A stretch of 64,000 nt of DNA from Cryoendolithus antarcticus (taxonomy: Eukaryota > Ascomycota > Dothideomycetes > Cladosporiales > Cladosporiaceae): contig NAJO01000005.1 of NCBI GenBank assembly GCA_002077065.1, forward strand, positions 372,001 through 436,000. Direction: 5' to 3'. The notes beneath the pieces were generated by a model, which was not told the origin of the DNA, did not search any database, and worked only from the letters and a program-made list of their open reading frames with translations. Made by a program: the position numbers and the translations under genes. Below are positions 10,571 to 19,997 of the stretch, piece after piece. The first letter of the stretch is position 1, and each line of letters opens with the position of its first letter.

Positions 10571-11777
10571 CTAGTCGGGGTCTCGGGTACTGACCTGTCG
10601 TTTTCTACGTTTCGCAGCACCCCTGTCATCCAGCCCACCAGTCGAATACCCATCCTCATCGTAACCCTCGAACGCAGTGTCATCATAGCGTCGCTTCGCG
10701 CCCTTTCGCTGTGTACGCCCGGCCGCGCTCTGTGGTGACGAAGGGGCCGAGCGACCCGCGATCACAGCGGGCGCAGTCTTGGTCATGAACTTCGACAATG
10801 GTGCTTTTGCGGGGACGGCCGAAGCAACAGGCGCAGCTTTCGCCGCTGTGTCGTCAGTGCCGAGCAGGTGCGACCATTGGTTGTGCTCGCTCCGTGGAAG
10901 GCGCCCAGGCTTAAGCGAGAAGGCTTTGTCAAGCTTGCCGAGCAGGGCATCGTGATTAGCCGATCCAAGCTTCACTTCCCAAGGGAAGCGCAAGTCCCAG
11001 AACGTCATGTCAGCACCTTCAGGCACACGGTCCCAGTCCGCGTCCACGAGACCCTCTAGAATCCTGTTGGACTCGGTCGCCTTATTGCGACCAGCAAGAT
11101 CAAGATCCTTCAACTTGCCCTCGTAACTCTTGCGCAATCGATTAACCTTCTCGCCTGTGATCGGGTCCTTGCGCTGTACAGAGATTTGCACGTCTCGCAG
11201 ATTGTACAGACCGAGCAAATCCGAAGACGGGTGCGGTCGCTGACGGACGATCGCTGTAGCAAAGTAATGTTTAGCCAAGCACAGAGCAAATGCATGCAAC
11301 GTGCAGGGCAGACTTACGTTTGGTGGGTAGCACGAACAGCCCTATCTTGGGCACACTTGCTGGTGCGCCCGTTGCAGGTACTGACCCTTCTGCTAACCGC
11401 TCGTGATCCGTCCTTCTGTGCCCTTGACCCACCTCTGCATCCGCCATCTCCACGTCGCCGTCCACTCCACCTGGCTTCCCCTGAGCCCCAGCCATAGGCG
11501 TCGCTCGCTCACTCTCGACCGTCTCTTCGACCCTCGCCCCTGTCGCAGTCGTGTGACCCTGTAGACTCGCTGTATTCGGAGGAGTGGGCATCGGAAAGCT
11601 GGCGCTTTGCTGTTCGGTGGACGTCTGCGCCTGCCATGCAGGCGACATGCTCTGACTGTGTATTGAGTCTGGTGGCGTGTGCGGATGCTGCGCAACAAAG
11701 GAGTTATGCTTTGTCTCTGGCGAGTCTGGGCTGTATGACCGTCGCTGGCGTTTCGGTGAACGCTCGTCGCTGGACAT
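10571..11777 (-). CDS. MED19: Mediator subunit 19 (ROX3-like)
   Basis: Two exons (11318..11777 and 10571..11253; 64-bp intron) give 380 aa and the phases agree. The N-terminus is basic and Ser/Pro-rich (MSSDERSPKRQRRSYSPD), as in fungal Rox3 proteins. The conserved core spans the intron: LFVLPTK, then PHPSSDLLGLYNLRDVQISV, RKDPITGEKVNRLRKSYEGK and LKDLDLAGRNK. The C-terminal tail is Lys/Arg-rich and Asp-rich with YDDTAFEGYDEDGYSTGGLD. Med19 sits in the Mediator head/middle and links activators to RNA polymerase II. An in-frame ORF extends upstream to 11915, but the basic MSSDERSP start matches the family. The last residues (VSTRDPD) follow a possible donor, so the extreme C-terminus is uncertain. 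Divergent to the RAD10 homologue. Confidence 0.82.
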
Positions 11778-12296
11778 TGACGGTAGCTCAGCCGTGCACA
11801 GCACGTAGTGTATGCGCGCAGTAGTGATGCTCGTAAGATATTGAGTCGGGAGGTGGGCTAGTCGTCGAGTGAGGAAGGGCGGCCTCTGCACGGCAGCACC
11901 TGCGCTGCACGTCACTTCACTGCCTCATTCGCCTGACAGTACGCGGCGCCAGTCCAGTGTACTGCGTCGTGTCGTAGAAAGAGGCGGGGTCGTCTCGTCG
12001 CTGTCGTCGGTCTGGGGCAGGGCGGAGTGGAGAGGAGGTAGTGAGGTGGTAGTGTGGAGGCGTGGGTGGATCGTGTGAGAGAGTTCGCATTGTCACAGGG
12101 CGGGCATGCACGTGCCGACGCTAGTACGGCCTTATCCGAGCCGTAGTTTGATGCAGCCACACTTCGATGCTACAGTACTTCAATGATACATCATGTATGG
12201 CCTTGAGAACTGACTGACGATGATGGACAACTAATGCTCACCAACTCGCATGACAGAAAGGATCCTTGGTGGAAGATATCCGAATGATATGTCAAC
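11778..12296. promoter_or_regulatory. Shared upstream region of MED19 and RAD10 homologue
   Basis: 519 bp between two divergent start codons. It must hold both promoters. It contains a pyrimidine/purine-skewed segment near 11990-12080 (GT/GG-rich on the plus strand) and no supported coding exon. No specific factor site is claimed. Confidence 0.4.
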
Positions 12297-13490
12297 ATGA
12301 ACGACCCAATCGACGATGATTTCACCTCGATCGGGATTCCCAGGACCAGCACCGCTGCAAGCGGCTCGAATGCACGACCAGCCGCACCGTCAGCCGCCAG
12401 AACAGCTCCAGCACTCGACAGAGGTGGCACCACTACTCCTCAGCAAGGCGGTATTGTGCAGCCCAAGCCTCAAGCTTTGCCCAAGCGGACGGGACCGAGC
12501 TCTATCATTGTGTCGCCACGCCAGAAAGGCAATCCCCTGCTGAACGGTATCAAGCAAGTGCCTTGGGAGTATGGCGACATTGTGCCGGACTACATACTTG
12601 GGGCCACGACATGTGCACTGTTCCTTAGTCTGAAGTATCATCGCCTGCACCCGGAGTATATATATACTCGCATCAAGCAACTGCAGGGCAAGTACAACTT
12701 GCGCCTGGTCCTAGTCATGGTGGACATCGACAATCACGAGGATCCACTGAAGGAGCTCTCGAAGACCAGTCTAATCAACAATGTTACATTGATGCTATGC
12801 TGGAGTGCAGTCGAGGGAGGCAGATACCTTGAGCTCTTCAAAACGTATGAGAACGCACCGGCTACCTCTATCAAACAGCACCAATCCACCACCTATTCTG
12901 ATCGTATGGTTGATTTCATCACGACGCCACGTAGCATCAACAAAACCGATGCGGTCAGTCTGGTCAGTCAATTCGGGTCAATCAGGACAGCCGTCAATGC
13001 CAGACACGAAGATGTCTCAGGTATCGCTGGCTGGGGTGAGAAGAAAGTTCAGCGCTGGGTAGCTGCTGTGCATGAGCCTTTCCGCATTCAGCGAGCAGCG
13101 AGACGTGGACTGGGTCGAGAGAACACGCTTGGAACTCAGCCAGTGTCTCTTGCGCCGACTTTGTCGCGAGATGCCAGTCTTGCCGACGAGCCAGCTGCCC
13201 CTGGTCTTGGCAGATCTATACTCACAAGTCGGCTTGCCTCGAAGGCGGACGCTCTACCGGACGGCGATGCAGATCAGCGACCAGGCTCGAGACTTGCCGA
13301 GCATGTCAACGCGAGCGAGCTTGACGTCGCTGATGATGCGATAAAGCAGGTCACCATTGCCACTGCCAACGCGGCTGAGCAGAGTAAAGTTTCAGAATTC
13401 CCCGAGACCTCGTCTAAGAAGCGCAAGGTCGACGAGGACGCTGTTGGTGATGGCGTAATGGCAGCACTTGCGAAGCTACGAAAGTCATGA
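12297..13490 (+). CDS. RAD10: RAD10/ERCC1/Swi10-type nuclease subunit
   Basis: Single exon, 397 aa. It is the non-catalytic partner of XPF/Rad1 in the structure-specific endonuclease for nucleotide excision repair and crosslink or single-strand-annealing repair. After a disordered N-terminus, the central nuclease-like domain starts at SSIIVSPRQKGNPLLNGIKQ, followed by PDYILGATTCALFLSLKYHR, LQGKYNLRLVLVMVDIDNHE and LTLMLCWSAVEGGRYLE-like segments. The tandem HhH region is LVSQFGSIRTAVNARHEDVS and GIAGWGEKKVQRW. As in ERCC1 and Rad10, the catalytic ERKX3D of XPF is absent. A long Ala/Asp-rich tail with a basic patch (SSKKRKVDED) near the end could be a nuclear localisation signal. The family call is secure; the gene name follows the yeast orthologue. 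Confidence 0.93.
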   Translation: MNDPIDDDFTSIGIPRTSTAASGSNARPAAPSAARTAPALDRGGTTTPQQGGIVQPKPQALPKRTGPSSIIVSPRQKGNPLLNGIKQVPWEYGDIVPDYILGATTCALFLSLKYHRLHPEYIYTRIKQLQGKYNLRLVLVMVDIDNHEDPLKELSKTSLINNVTLMLCWSAVEGGRYLELFKTYENAPATSIKQHQSTTYSDRMVDFITTPRSINKTDAVSLVSQFGSIRTAVNARHEDVSGIAGWGEKKVQRWVAAVHEPFRIQRAARRGLGRENTLGTQPVSLAPTLSRDASLADEPAAPGLGRSILTSRLASKADALPDGDADQRPGSRLAEHVNASELDVADDAIKQVTIATANAAEQSKVSEFPETSSKKRKVDEDAVGDGVMAALAKLRKS

Positions 13491-13576
13491 TCCCCTGGAT
13501 TCTGCAGGACATTCGTATACCTGGTCTGTCTATATGCCCATTTCTGGAGAGCAGAACTTCTCGTAATAATACCTCT

Positions 13577-15365
13577 CTACCTGCCACCAATCTGGCCCTT
13601 TGGCAACGGCTTGATCCAGCAGACGGAAACATTAAGAGCCATGATCATCACGCCCATGATCCAGAACTACGAATTGTTAGTCCGAAGTTGGTACGGTATC
13701 TCAGGATGGAGACGACTCACCGACTCCGCATAGTTCGTGCCGTGGAAGCGGAACAGGATGGCAAAAATGACCCCACCGGTGTTGCCCATTGCACCGACTG
13801 TCCCGCTGACGATGCCATTGGCGTGTGGATGCACATGTGGTACTAGTGCAAAGTTGGCACCTAGACTGAATGTCAGTAAAGGTTCCGAGCACAGGACCCA
13901 CGCAGCAGCTTACCATTCCCAGCCTCGAGGAAGAACGCCATGCCGGCAATGAGACCGAACATCGTTGCCTCGTTATGCGGGTTGGTGAGACCGATCGCGA
14001 CGAGGAAGGCACCTGAGATAACGCCAACAAACGTGATCCAGCCCTTCTTGAGCCAAAGGTTCTTCGACACTTGTGTATAGAGCAGATCGCTGACGACGCC
14101 GCCAAGTGGTCGAGTAACGACGTTGAGCAGACCGAACATGCTGCCCCAGCGCCCTGCTCCCGTCTGGCCAAGGTATGGGAAGTTCTTGAGGAAATACGAG
14201 GCAATGTAGCTGTTGATGGCAAGCTCACTGCGATCATGATCAGCAGCATGTCTCCCAACTTATCAACCTTCAAATACTTACCCGCCGAAGGAGCAGATGT
14301 AAGTCGCCGAGTGGAACAGTGTCTGCAGTGAGAAGATCACGTGCATGGCCTCCTTGAAGCTCGGCGCCACGACGACCTCTCCCTTTGCGGTGTTCAACAT
14401 GTCCTGTTGAGTCATCGGCGCTTCGTGAGCAGCCACGACTTCAATCGATCCTCGCCCAACGTCTACAGTCGCAGGTAGGTGCACCTCCCGTTTCTTCTCT
14501 CCGTTCTCGTTCAGATAGTCTCCGCGTTCCGAAGAGGCGTTCGACGAGTCGGCTTTCTCCGTGAGGGCATGACCGCTCTGACCTGGCGGAAGATGTGCTT
14601 CGAGCAGAGCTCGAGTAGCTTCGTGTCGATCAGCCCACTTGCCCGTTGGCGTGTCAGGACAGAGAAAGATCATGCCCAGGGCTGTCGACACGATCAAGAT
14701 GAAGGGAACGATGAAAGCGACCCTGGGGACGTCAGCTGAGCAATCAATCTGGGCTTCATCCGCGCGACTCACCTCCAAGCGACATGCGCAGTAAGTCCTC
14801 GGTCTTCCCTCAACGAGTCGAAAATCAGCGGCATCAGGAAGTAAGTGATGCCACCTCCCGAATTGCCCCATCCTCCTATGAGAGCGTTGGAAGTGCCGAC
14901 GACATTCTTGTCGAAGAATCCTGTAGACCATACTTGACACGGGACGAATGTCCCGCCTAGTATGCCGACGAAGAACCTCAGCGCAATCAATCCACTGACA
15001 TTAGTGACAGCTCCGGCAAGCGCAGTCGGAATACTTCCAGCCAGCAGGATGACAATGTACGTCCACCTTGGCCCAAAACGATCGCACATCGGTCCAGCAA
15101 TGAACCTCACCACCAACGTCCCGCACAGAGCAGCGATATTTGAGTTCGCGACATCGGTTTGCGTGAGCTTCAAGTCTGTGCGGATCGTGCGGACGAGCAG
15201 CGGCGGGAAGGCGTACCAGGACCAGAAGGCGATGAAGAAGCCCCACCAGGAGAAGAAGAAGACGCGGCCGTATTTGTTGTAGGGATTTAGGACGGGGATG
15301 CTGCGGGCTTTGCGGTTTATGGGGTTGATGGTCGGAGCGGACCAGAGGACGGCGGGGAAAGTCAT
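13577..15365 (-). CDS. nrtA: High-affinity nitrate transporter (CrnA/NrtA, NNP family MFS)
   Basis: Five exons (14773..15365, 14282..14722, 13914..14227, 13721..13860, 13577..13666) with four introns of 50-54 bp give 525 aa; every phase agrees. Major-facilitator protein with 12 predicted membrane segments and a long central cytoplasmic loop. Diagnostic segments are [29 protein letters not shown] and [20 protein letters not shown]. Also present are the two glycine-rich nitrate signatures [14 protein letters not shown] and [13 protein letters not shown]. It closely follows the layout of Aspergillus NrtA/CrnA, the plasma-membrane nitrate/proton symporter. In many fungi this gene clusters with nitrite and nitrate reductase; neither is within this window. 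Five HGATAR (GATA factor) sites upstream are compatible with nitrogen regulation by an AreA-type factor. Confidence 0.95.
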
Positions 15366-16371
15366 GTTGGGTGGTCGCTGTTCGAGCCAATTGAGATTGT
15401 CGTTGGGAGCCTTTGCTGCTGGACCTTTCGCAGATCGAAAACACTCGACTAGCAAGGAGACTGAGATAGTGACGGCCCCGTTATGGAATCGACGCGATGA
15501 AAGCGAAGAGTGGTGACTGCAACGTGGAGAACGAAACTTACACTCTTCCTATATGTCATACGCAACAGACTTCTGAACCGCCCTCTTGGCCTTGCTCATT
15601 GCTTCTCTGCTTGCCATGGCGCGGTCATGGCGCGACACATTGACTCTCGACCCATCGCCAAGCGGGCCACAAGACCTCATATACCCAACGGATCGCCTCT
15701 GCGACCAGCGAACACAGCGCCTCCAGGCTTGGACAGCGTGCGTTGAACGGAGAAGTCGCGCAGGTGTCAGCATCTCCGACTCCGCGACCCATATACGCAT
15801 CCCCAGGCTCTCAATCATTGCGCTGCATGGCTCGATGCGATTCTAGACCGCGCTCATTTGCATATGTGCTTGCAGTGTACTGAGGTGAACATGTGCGGTT
15901 TCTTATCTGCTATCTCTTGGCGTACAGCCTTGGCGAGGCTTTGGGGAGAGGGCTATCACTTGGCTAGGTGATGATGGGTATCCCACGGAGATGTTGTGCA
16001 CGATGGTGGGGGCATGAGTCCGGGAGGTAGGGGATAGAATGCGCAACAGGCGTCCTCCACTATGAGGGATGTGCAGCGAGAGCAATTGAACTGTCACGTG
16101 GTGAGAGGACAGAGTCGATAGTAAGTGGAAATTCTGACCTTGCAGTTCGGAAGGAATGATTTTTGCTCTTTCTGCTGCCGTAATGAATACAGTCCCTCAC
16201 CCTGTCCCCGGAGATTTCCTGTCGCTCATATTGAATGGCCTGATCCCATTAATTCCCCTGAACACCTCGCTAGTCAAGCTCACACAAATCCATAGCAGCG
16301 TTCCCGTCCAGTCATACCAATGCGCGCTGACGTACACTACTCATCGTTCCACTCCGCCCCGATCGCGTCGC
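15366..16371. promoter_or_regulatory. nrtA upstream region with GATA-factor sites
   Basis: About 1 kb without a gene between the nrtA start and the stop of the next regulator. HGATAR sites read directly: 15464-15469 (plus), two adjacent minus-strand sites at 15903-15908 and 15910-15915 separated by one base, 15953-15958 (minus) and 16116-16121 (plus). GATA factors such as AreA/Nit2 bind this element in fungal nitrate genes. I estimate about three by chance in this length, so only the adjacent pair is suggestive. I saw no match to the A. nidulans NirA element. Confidence 0.4.
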
Positions 16372-18921
16372 CTACGATGCCTTGGGCGTCATGGCTTGCA
16401 CAGTCGCGGTGATCATGGTCTGGATATCTTCCATACCGCTCGTCTCCAGACTGTGCATCAGCTCCTGCTGTTGCGAGGCGTCTAGCCCGTTGGTCCAGCT
16501 ATTCGAGTCCTCCCAGAAGGGCTGCATGTACTGATCATTGCTCATCCTCGTATCGGCGCCCAGACTGCCTGCGCCAGGATTGGGGAAGGGATAGGACATG
16601 GTGTTGGGATCGTAATAAGGATCTGTATAGGCTTCGTAGGGTAGTTGTTGAGAAAGCGGCGGAGCGAAGGGCTGTGAGTTGGCGTGCGGCATTGTGTAGG
16701 CCGCGTTCCAGCCCGGTGCTGTGAGGTCCGCGGTGAACTCGGGTAGAGTCGTCCATTGATTTGTGAGGTCGTAAGGCTGAGGTTGGAATGGCTGGTTCCC
16801 GTTGAGAGGCTGCTGATGATAGTATGAAGGGTCTGTCGCACCAGGTATGGTTTGTAGTGGCGGAGCGTGTAGTGGTGGAGTATTTGTTGCTGCTGGAGGT
16901 GGCGTGGCGCTGCTTTGGTACGGTACTGGCGGCGGCTGCTCAACGCTTCTCCTAGACTGCTGATTAAGGTACCCGAAGGGCGCGGCAGATCGCTCCGGTG
17001 GCGTTGGCACAGAATTACTAGATGCAGTGGCCGGGCTCGAAGTGTCAGCGCGATGTATTGGGAAGGCAGGCGAGGCTGCTTCGCTGGGTGTGACTGCCGA
17101 GATTGGCACATCGCCGTCCTTCTCGTATATGCGAAGAACAGCGACGATCAGGTTCTGATACAATTGTATCGCGGATGCAACGCCCGGCCATCTCTCCGAA
17201 GCAAGCTGGATGGCTTGCATCGCGATGTCGAGGTGGCTTTCGACATCAGTCTTGCTATGCTTGCGTCTTACCTCCACATAGCTGAGTGACCAGAGCATAG
17301 TGTTGATCGCCATGAACAAAGCCTGCGCGAAGACCCAGGTCAGATCGACATTTTTCTTGATGATTTGCTCGCGCTGTATATAGATGTTGTACTGGCATGC
17401 ATCAAATGCCTTCAATGCCGCTGCCAATGAGGGCCGGGGGATTTGCGGCGAAGGCCGGTACAAGAAGACCACAATGGTGTTGTATCGAACGGTAAACCAG
17501 GTCTTGTCGAGCCCATGGCCTTCATCATCATTCGGCGACGCATCCCGCCAAGCTGTGAGCTTTGCCTCCATCTGCAGGAACCAAGGATCGCTGTCGTCCT
17601 TGGGCTCGGATCTCTTGCGCTGGTACAGCTTACGTCGGATCTCAAGTTGCAGGAAACGCATCTTGAAGAAGTGCATAGCAATCCACTTTTTGAGTGTCGG
17701 TCTCTCTGACCGCGCAGCGGGATCGATGCCATTTCGGGTGATGTACTTGTCGTCGCACAGCTCAAACCAGCCTACATCGATATGCTCCTGACTGGTGGCC
17801 ATGATTGAAGGTCGGCCGAGTGAATGCGCCAGCCCGAGCTCCATCACCAAGACACACCAGAACGCTCGCCGACGCATGTCAATCTCGAGCGGGTCAGCTT
17901 TGCTATCTGTAGTGCTTCTCGTAATCGTCTTCTCCTCGTTGTAGCCCAATGCCTGCACTAGACGAACAGCGATCCCAACAATATAGTAGATGGCCGTTCT
18001 CGTAGGCGTGAGCAATGAGTACTCTGCCATCAATGCGAAGCATTGGAGCGTCTTCAGATCCATGGGGCGCATACAATCCTCCAGATGTTGCAGAGCTGCG
18101 AGGTAGAAGCTGTCTGCAAGTCCCGCGTACTGCGTGTCCATCTTCTGCAAGCTAATGGCAATCACCATGCGCGTGACGAAGTTCTGGAAGTCTGAAGCCC
18201 GCTCGCTATTGTCGTAGACCGCTGCGACGTCCACGTCCAAAGTCGGCTCGTGGAGCGCTGGGTACAGCGGTTGCACCTTGAGTTTGTACAGCTGAACAAG
18301 GACGTCTGTAAGGCCACGATTTGGTAGGTCTGGTGCCGCGACATTACTCGTCACTGGATATATCTTCGACGTCGGCTTGGCTTGCTCTTCGATATACAGC
18401 TGCTTCATCTCCTTCGCGCGCGCTTCTGGCACGATCTCTTTGATGCTCTTGGCGTCTGTAAATTGCTTTGCAAGCTGCATCACCAATCTCGTGATCGCGA
18501 TGCCGCTGGAGGGACCCAGGAACTTTGACTCTCCCATGTCCTGCATGCGCACATTCGCCGATCGCATCATGGCTTCTGGATCATCCGCGGTGTCCTCATT
18601 CTCCACCCGCTCCAAGTCTTCCTCCAGCTCTCGGACTTTGTGCTGGAGGTACACGACATAGTTTCGATTCACCACATGGCCCTTGTTGGAGTCGAAGTAT
18701 TCGCATACGGAATTTGTCCTTTCGCATGGACCGCACTTCGGCAAGTTGGGATCGCATCTCGTCTTCCTTTGCCGACACCGTGTACAGGCCGTAAGTGTAT
18801 GCGCGACAGCAGAGGAGGCAGGGCCAGCCTCACTGGTACCCTCGCGCCGCAGATTCGTTCGCCCGTTCATGCCGTGGGTATGGGTGGGATTCCTCGAGAC
18901 TGCACGCGGATCTGGCTCCAT
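16372..18921 (-). CDS. Zn2Cys6 transcription factor with fungal_trans domain
   Basis: Single exon, 849 aa from the chosen ATG at 18921. An in-frame ATG at 18993 would add 24 residues that look non-coding. The zinc cluster is at about residues 46-73: ACTRCRQRKTRCDPNLPKCG then PCERTNSVCEYF, with all six cysteines. It is followed by a heptad-rich linker (YVVYLQHKVRELEEDLERV), likely a dimerising coiled coil. The middle homology region contains PLYPALHEPTLDVD, YYIVGIAVRLVQALGYNEE and RRRAFWCVLVMELGLAHSLG, typical of the fungal_trans fold. The last ~230 residues are Pro/Gln/Ser-rich, a likely activation region. The target pathway cannot be told; it is not NirA-like. Its position upstream of nrtA, in the same orientation, is noted but does not show a link. 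Confidence 0.88.
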   Translation of the reverse strand: MEPDPRAVSRNPTHTHGMNGRTNLRREGTSEAGPASSAVAHTLTACTRCRQRKTRCDPNLPKCGPCERTNSVCEYFDSNKGHVVNRNYVVYLQHKVRELEEDLERVENEDTADDPEAMMRSANVRMQDMGESKFLGPSSGIAITRLVMQLAKQFTDAKSIKEIVPEARAKEMKQLYIEEQAKPTSKIYPVTSNVAAPDLPNRGLTDVLVQLYKLKVQPLYPALHEPTLDVDVAAVYDNSERASDFQNFVTRMVIAISLQKMDTQYAGLADSFYLAALQHLEDCMRPMDLKTLQCFALMAEYSLLTPTRTAIYYIVGIAVRLVQALGYNEEKTITRSTTDSKADPLEIDMRRRAFWCVLVMELGLAHSLGRPSIMATSQEHIDVGWFELCDDKYITRNGIDPAARSERPTLKKWIAMHFFKMRFLQLEIRRKLYQRKRSEPKDDSDPWFLQMEAKLTAWRDASPNDDEGHGLDKTWFTVRYNTIVVFLYRPSPQIPRPSLAAALKAFDACQYNIYIQREQIIKKNVDLTWVFAQALFMAINTMLWSLSYVEVRRKHSKTDVESHLDIAMQAIQLASERWPGVASAIQLYQNLIVAVLRIYEKDGDVPISAVTPSEAASPAFPIHRADTSSPATASSNSVPTPPERSAAPFGYLNQQSRRSVEQPPPVPYQSSATPPPAATNTPPLHAPPLQTIPGATDPSYYHQQPLNGNQPFQPQPYDLTNQWTTLPEFTADLTAPGWNAAYTMPHANSQPFAPPLSQQLPYEAYTDPYYDPNTMSYPFPNPGAGSLGADTRMSNDQYMQPFWEDSNSWTNGLDASQQQELMHSLETSGMEDIQTMITATVQAMTPKAS

Positions 18922-19997
18922 TTTGTTTGCTATGCCTGGCGCTGCAGCCGTGACGTGGGAGACTAAGGCATGCGCCCGAGATTGGCCTGGCACTCAATGT
19001 ACGCGCTCCCGTTCGTGGGGCCTAGCGAGCATATGCAAGGTGGCGTAGCCGGTATGCGATATCACAATTCATGCATGAAGCGGAAGCTGCTGCGCATTTG
19101 GGCGCAGCTTCTTGCTTGAAGAAGCGGGAGGGGAACCCAGGGCTAACGATATGGGGTATCGATGAAACAGTCAGAGGTGATTGGCACTGACGGCCTGACG
19201 ATTGCGAGATGATTTGTACGGCCCATGTTCAAGCCGCGATCTAGACTATGAGATCCGCAACTCGTCGAACCCCTCGGTTCACAGGGCTGAATATGGAGCC
19301 AATCAGAGAGTCATTTCTCATCGTTTACCCTGGCGCCGAATTCTCGGGAAGGAGGGCTGTATTTGCTGGAGGAGCTGAAGAGACAGTACGTACAACCTTC
19401 ATCAAGTCGTCTACAGTACTCGCAGCGCGTACGCGGCGAGGCTGATTGAACCGGAACGTGATGGCTGATCATTACAGTGCTGATGTTCCCTAACAGCTTG
19501 GCTGATTTATGTGTCGTTGCGCTGGAAAAGCATGTGTCGAACGAGGCCGATTCGAGACTGCCGCGGCTGGGCGGCGGCACTTTCTGCGCGGTGGGTCGAT
19601 ACAACAACTTCACTTCTCCGACAGAGCAGAGTTCAATCGTTTGTGAAACACTCCCTCTTAGCGTCAACACAGTTTGCCGAACAAGACGATCCGTCGCAGC
19701 TTATCGAATCCCGTATCGAAGCACTTGCCATCTGATGAAGCCGAGAGCCATCTCACCGGGCTCTCGATTTGAGATCTCACAGGGCTGAGGCTGAGCAGCA
19801 GCGCAACTACTGCATGTAATACAGGTGTGTGCCACCAGTATGCGCCGTCTTACCGCCATTAGCGAGCCGTCTGCGCCTCGCGCAAGGCCAGGCGGTCGTG
19901 CTTATGAAGTCTATCTGTCCTGCATCCCGCATTACTCGCCCCAACGACACCTGCCATAGCATTGCTGAGTTCTGCTCACGTACTGACTAAGCTAACC
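18922..19997. other. Intergenic region between divergent regulators
   Basis: About 1.1 kb between two divergent Zn2Cys6 genes; both promoters should lie here. One perfect 7-bp stem hairpin is visible (arms 19107-19113 and 19119-19125, 5-nt loop). No supported coding exon or RNA gene was found. Confidence 0.4.

Noticed and set aside
12654..12669. Perfect 16-base AT-rich palindrome
   Set aside because: It lies inside the coding sequence of the RAD10 homologue and encodes conserved residues; likely coincidence.
13577..18921. A nitrate-assimilation cluster made of nrtA and the neighbouring Zn2Cys6 regulator
   Set aside because: The regulator does not resemble NirA, and no reductase gene is present; adjacency alone is not evidence.
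19107..19125. 7-bp stem hairpin upstream of two regulators
   Set aside because: Short, single and without a following T-run; such hairpins arise by chance at this frequency.
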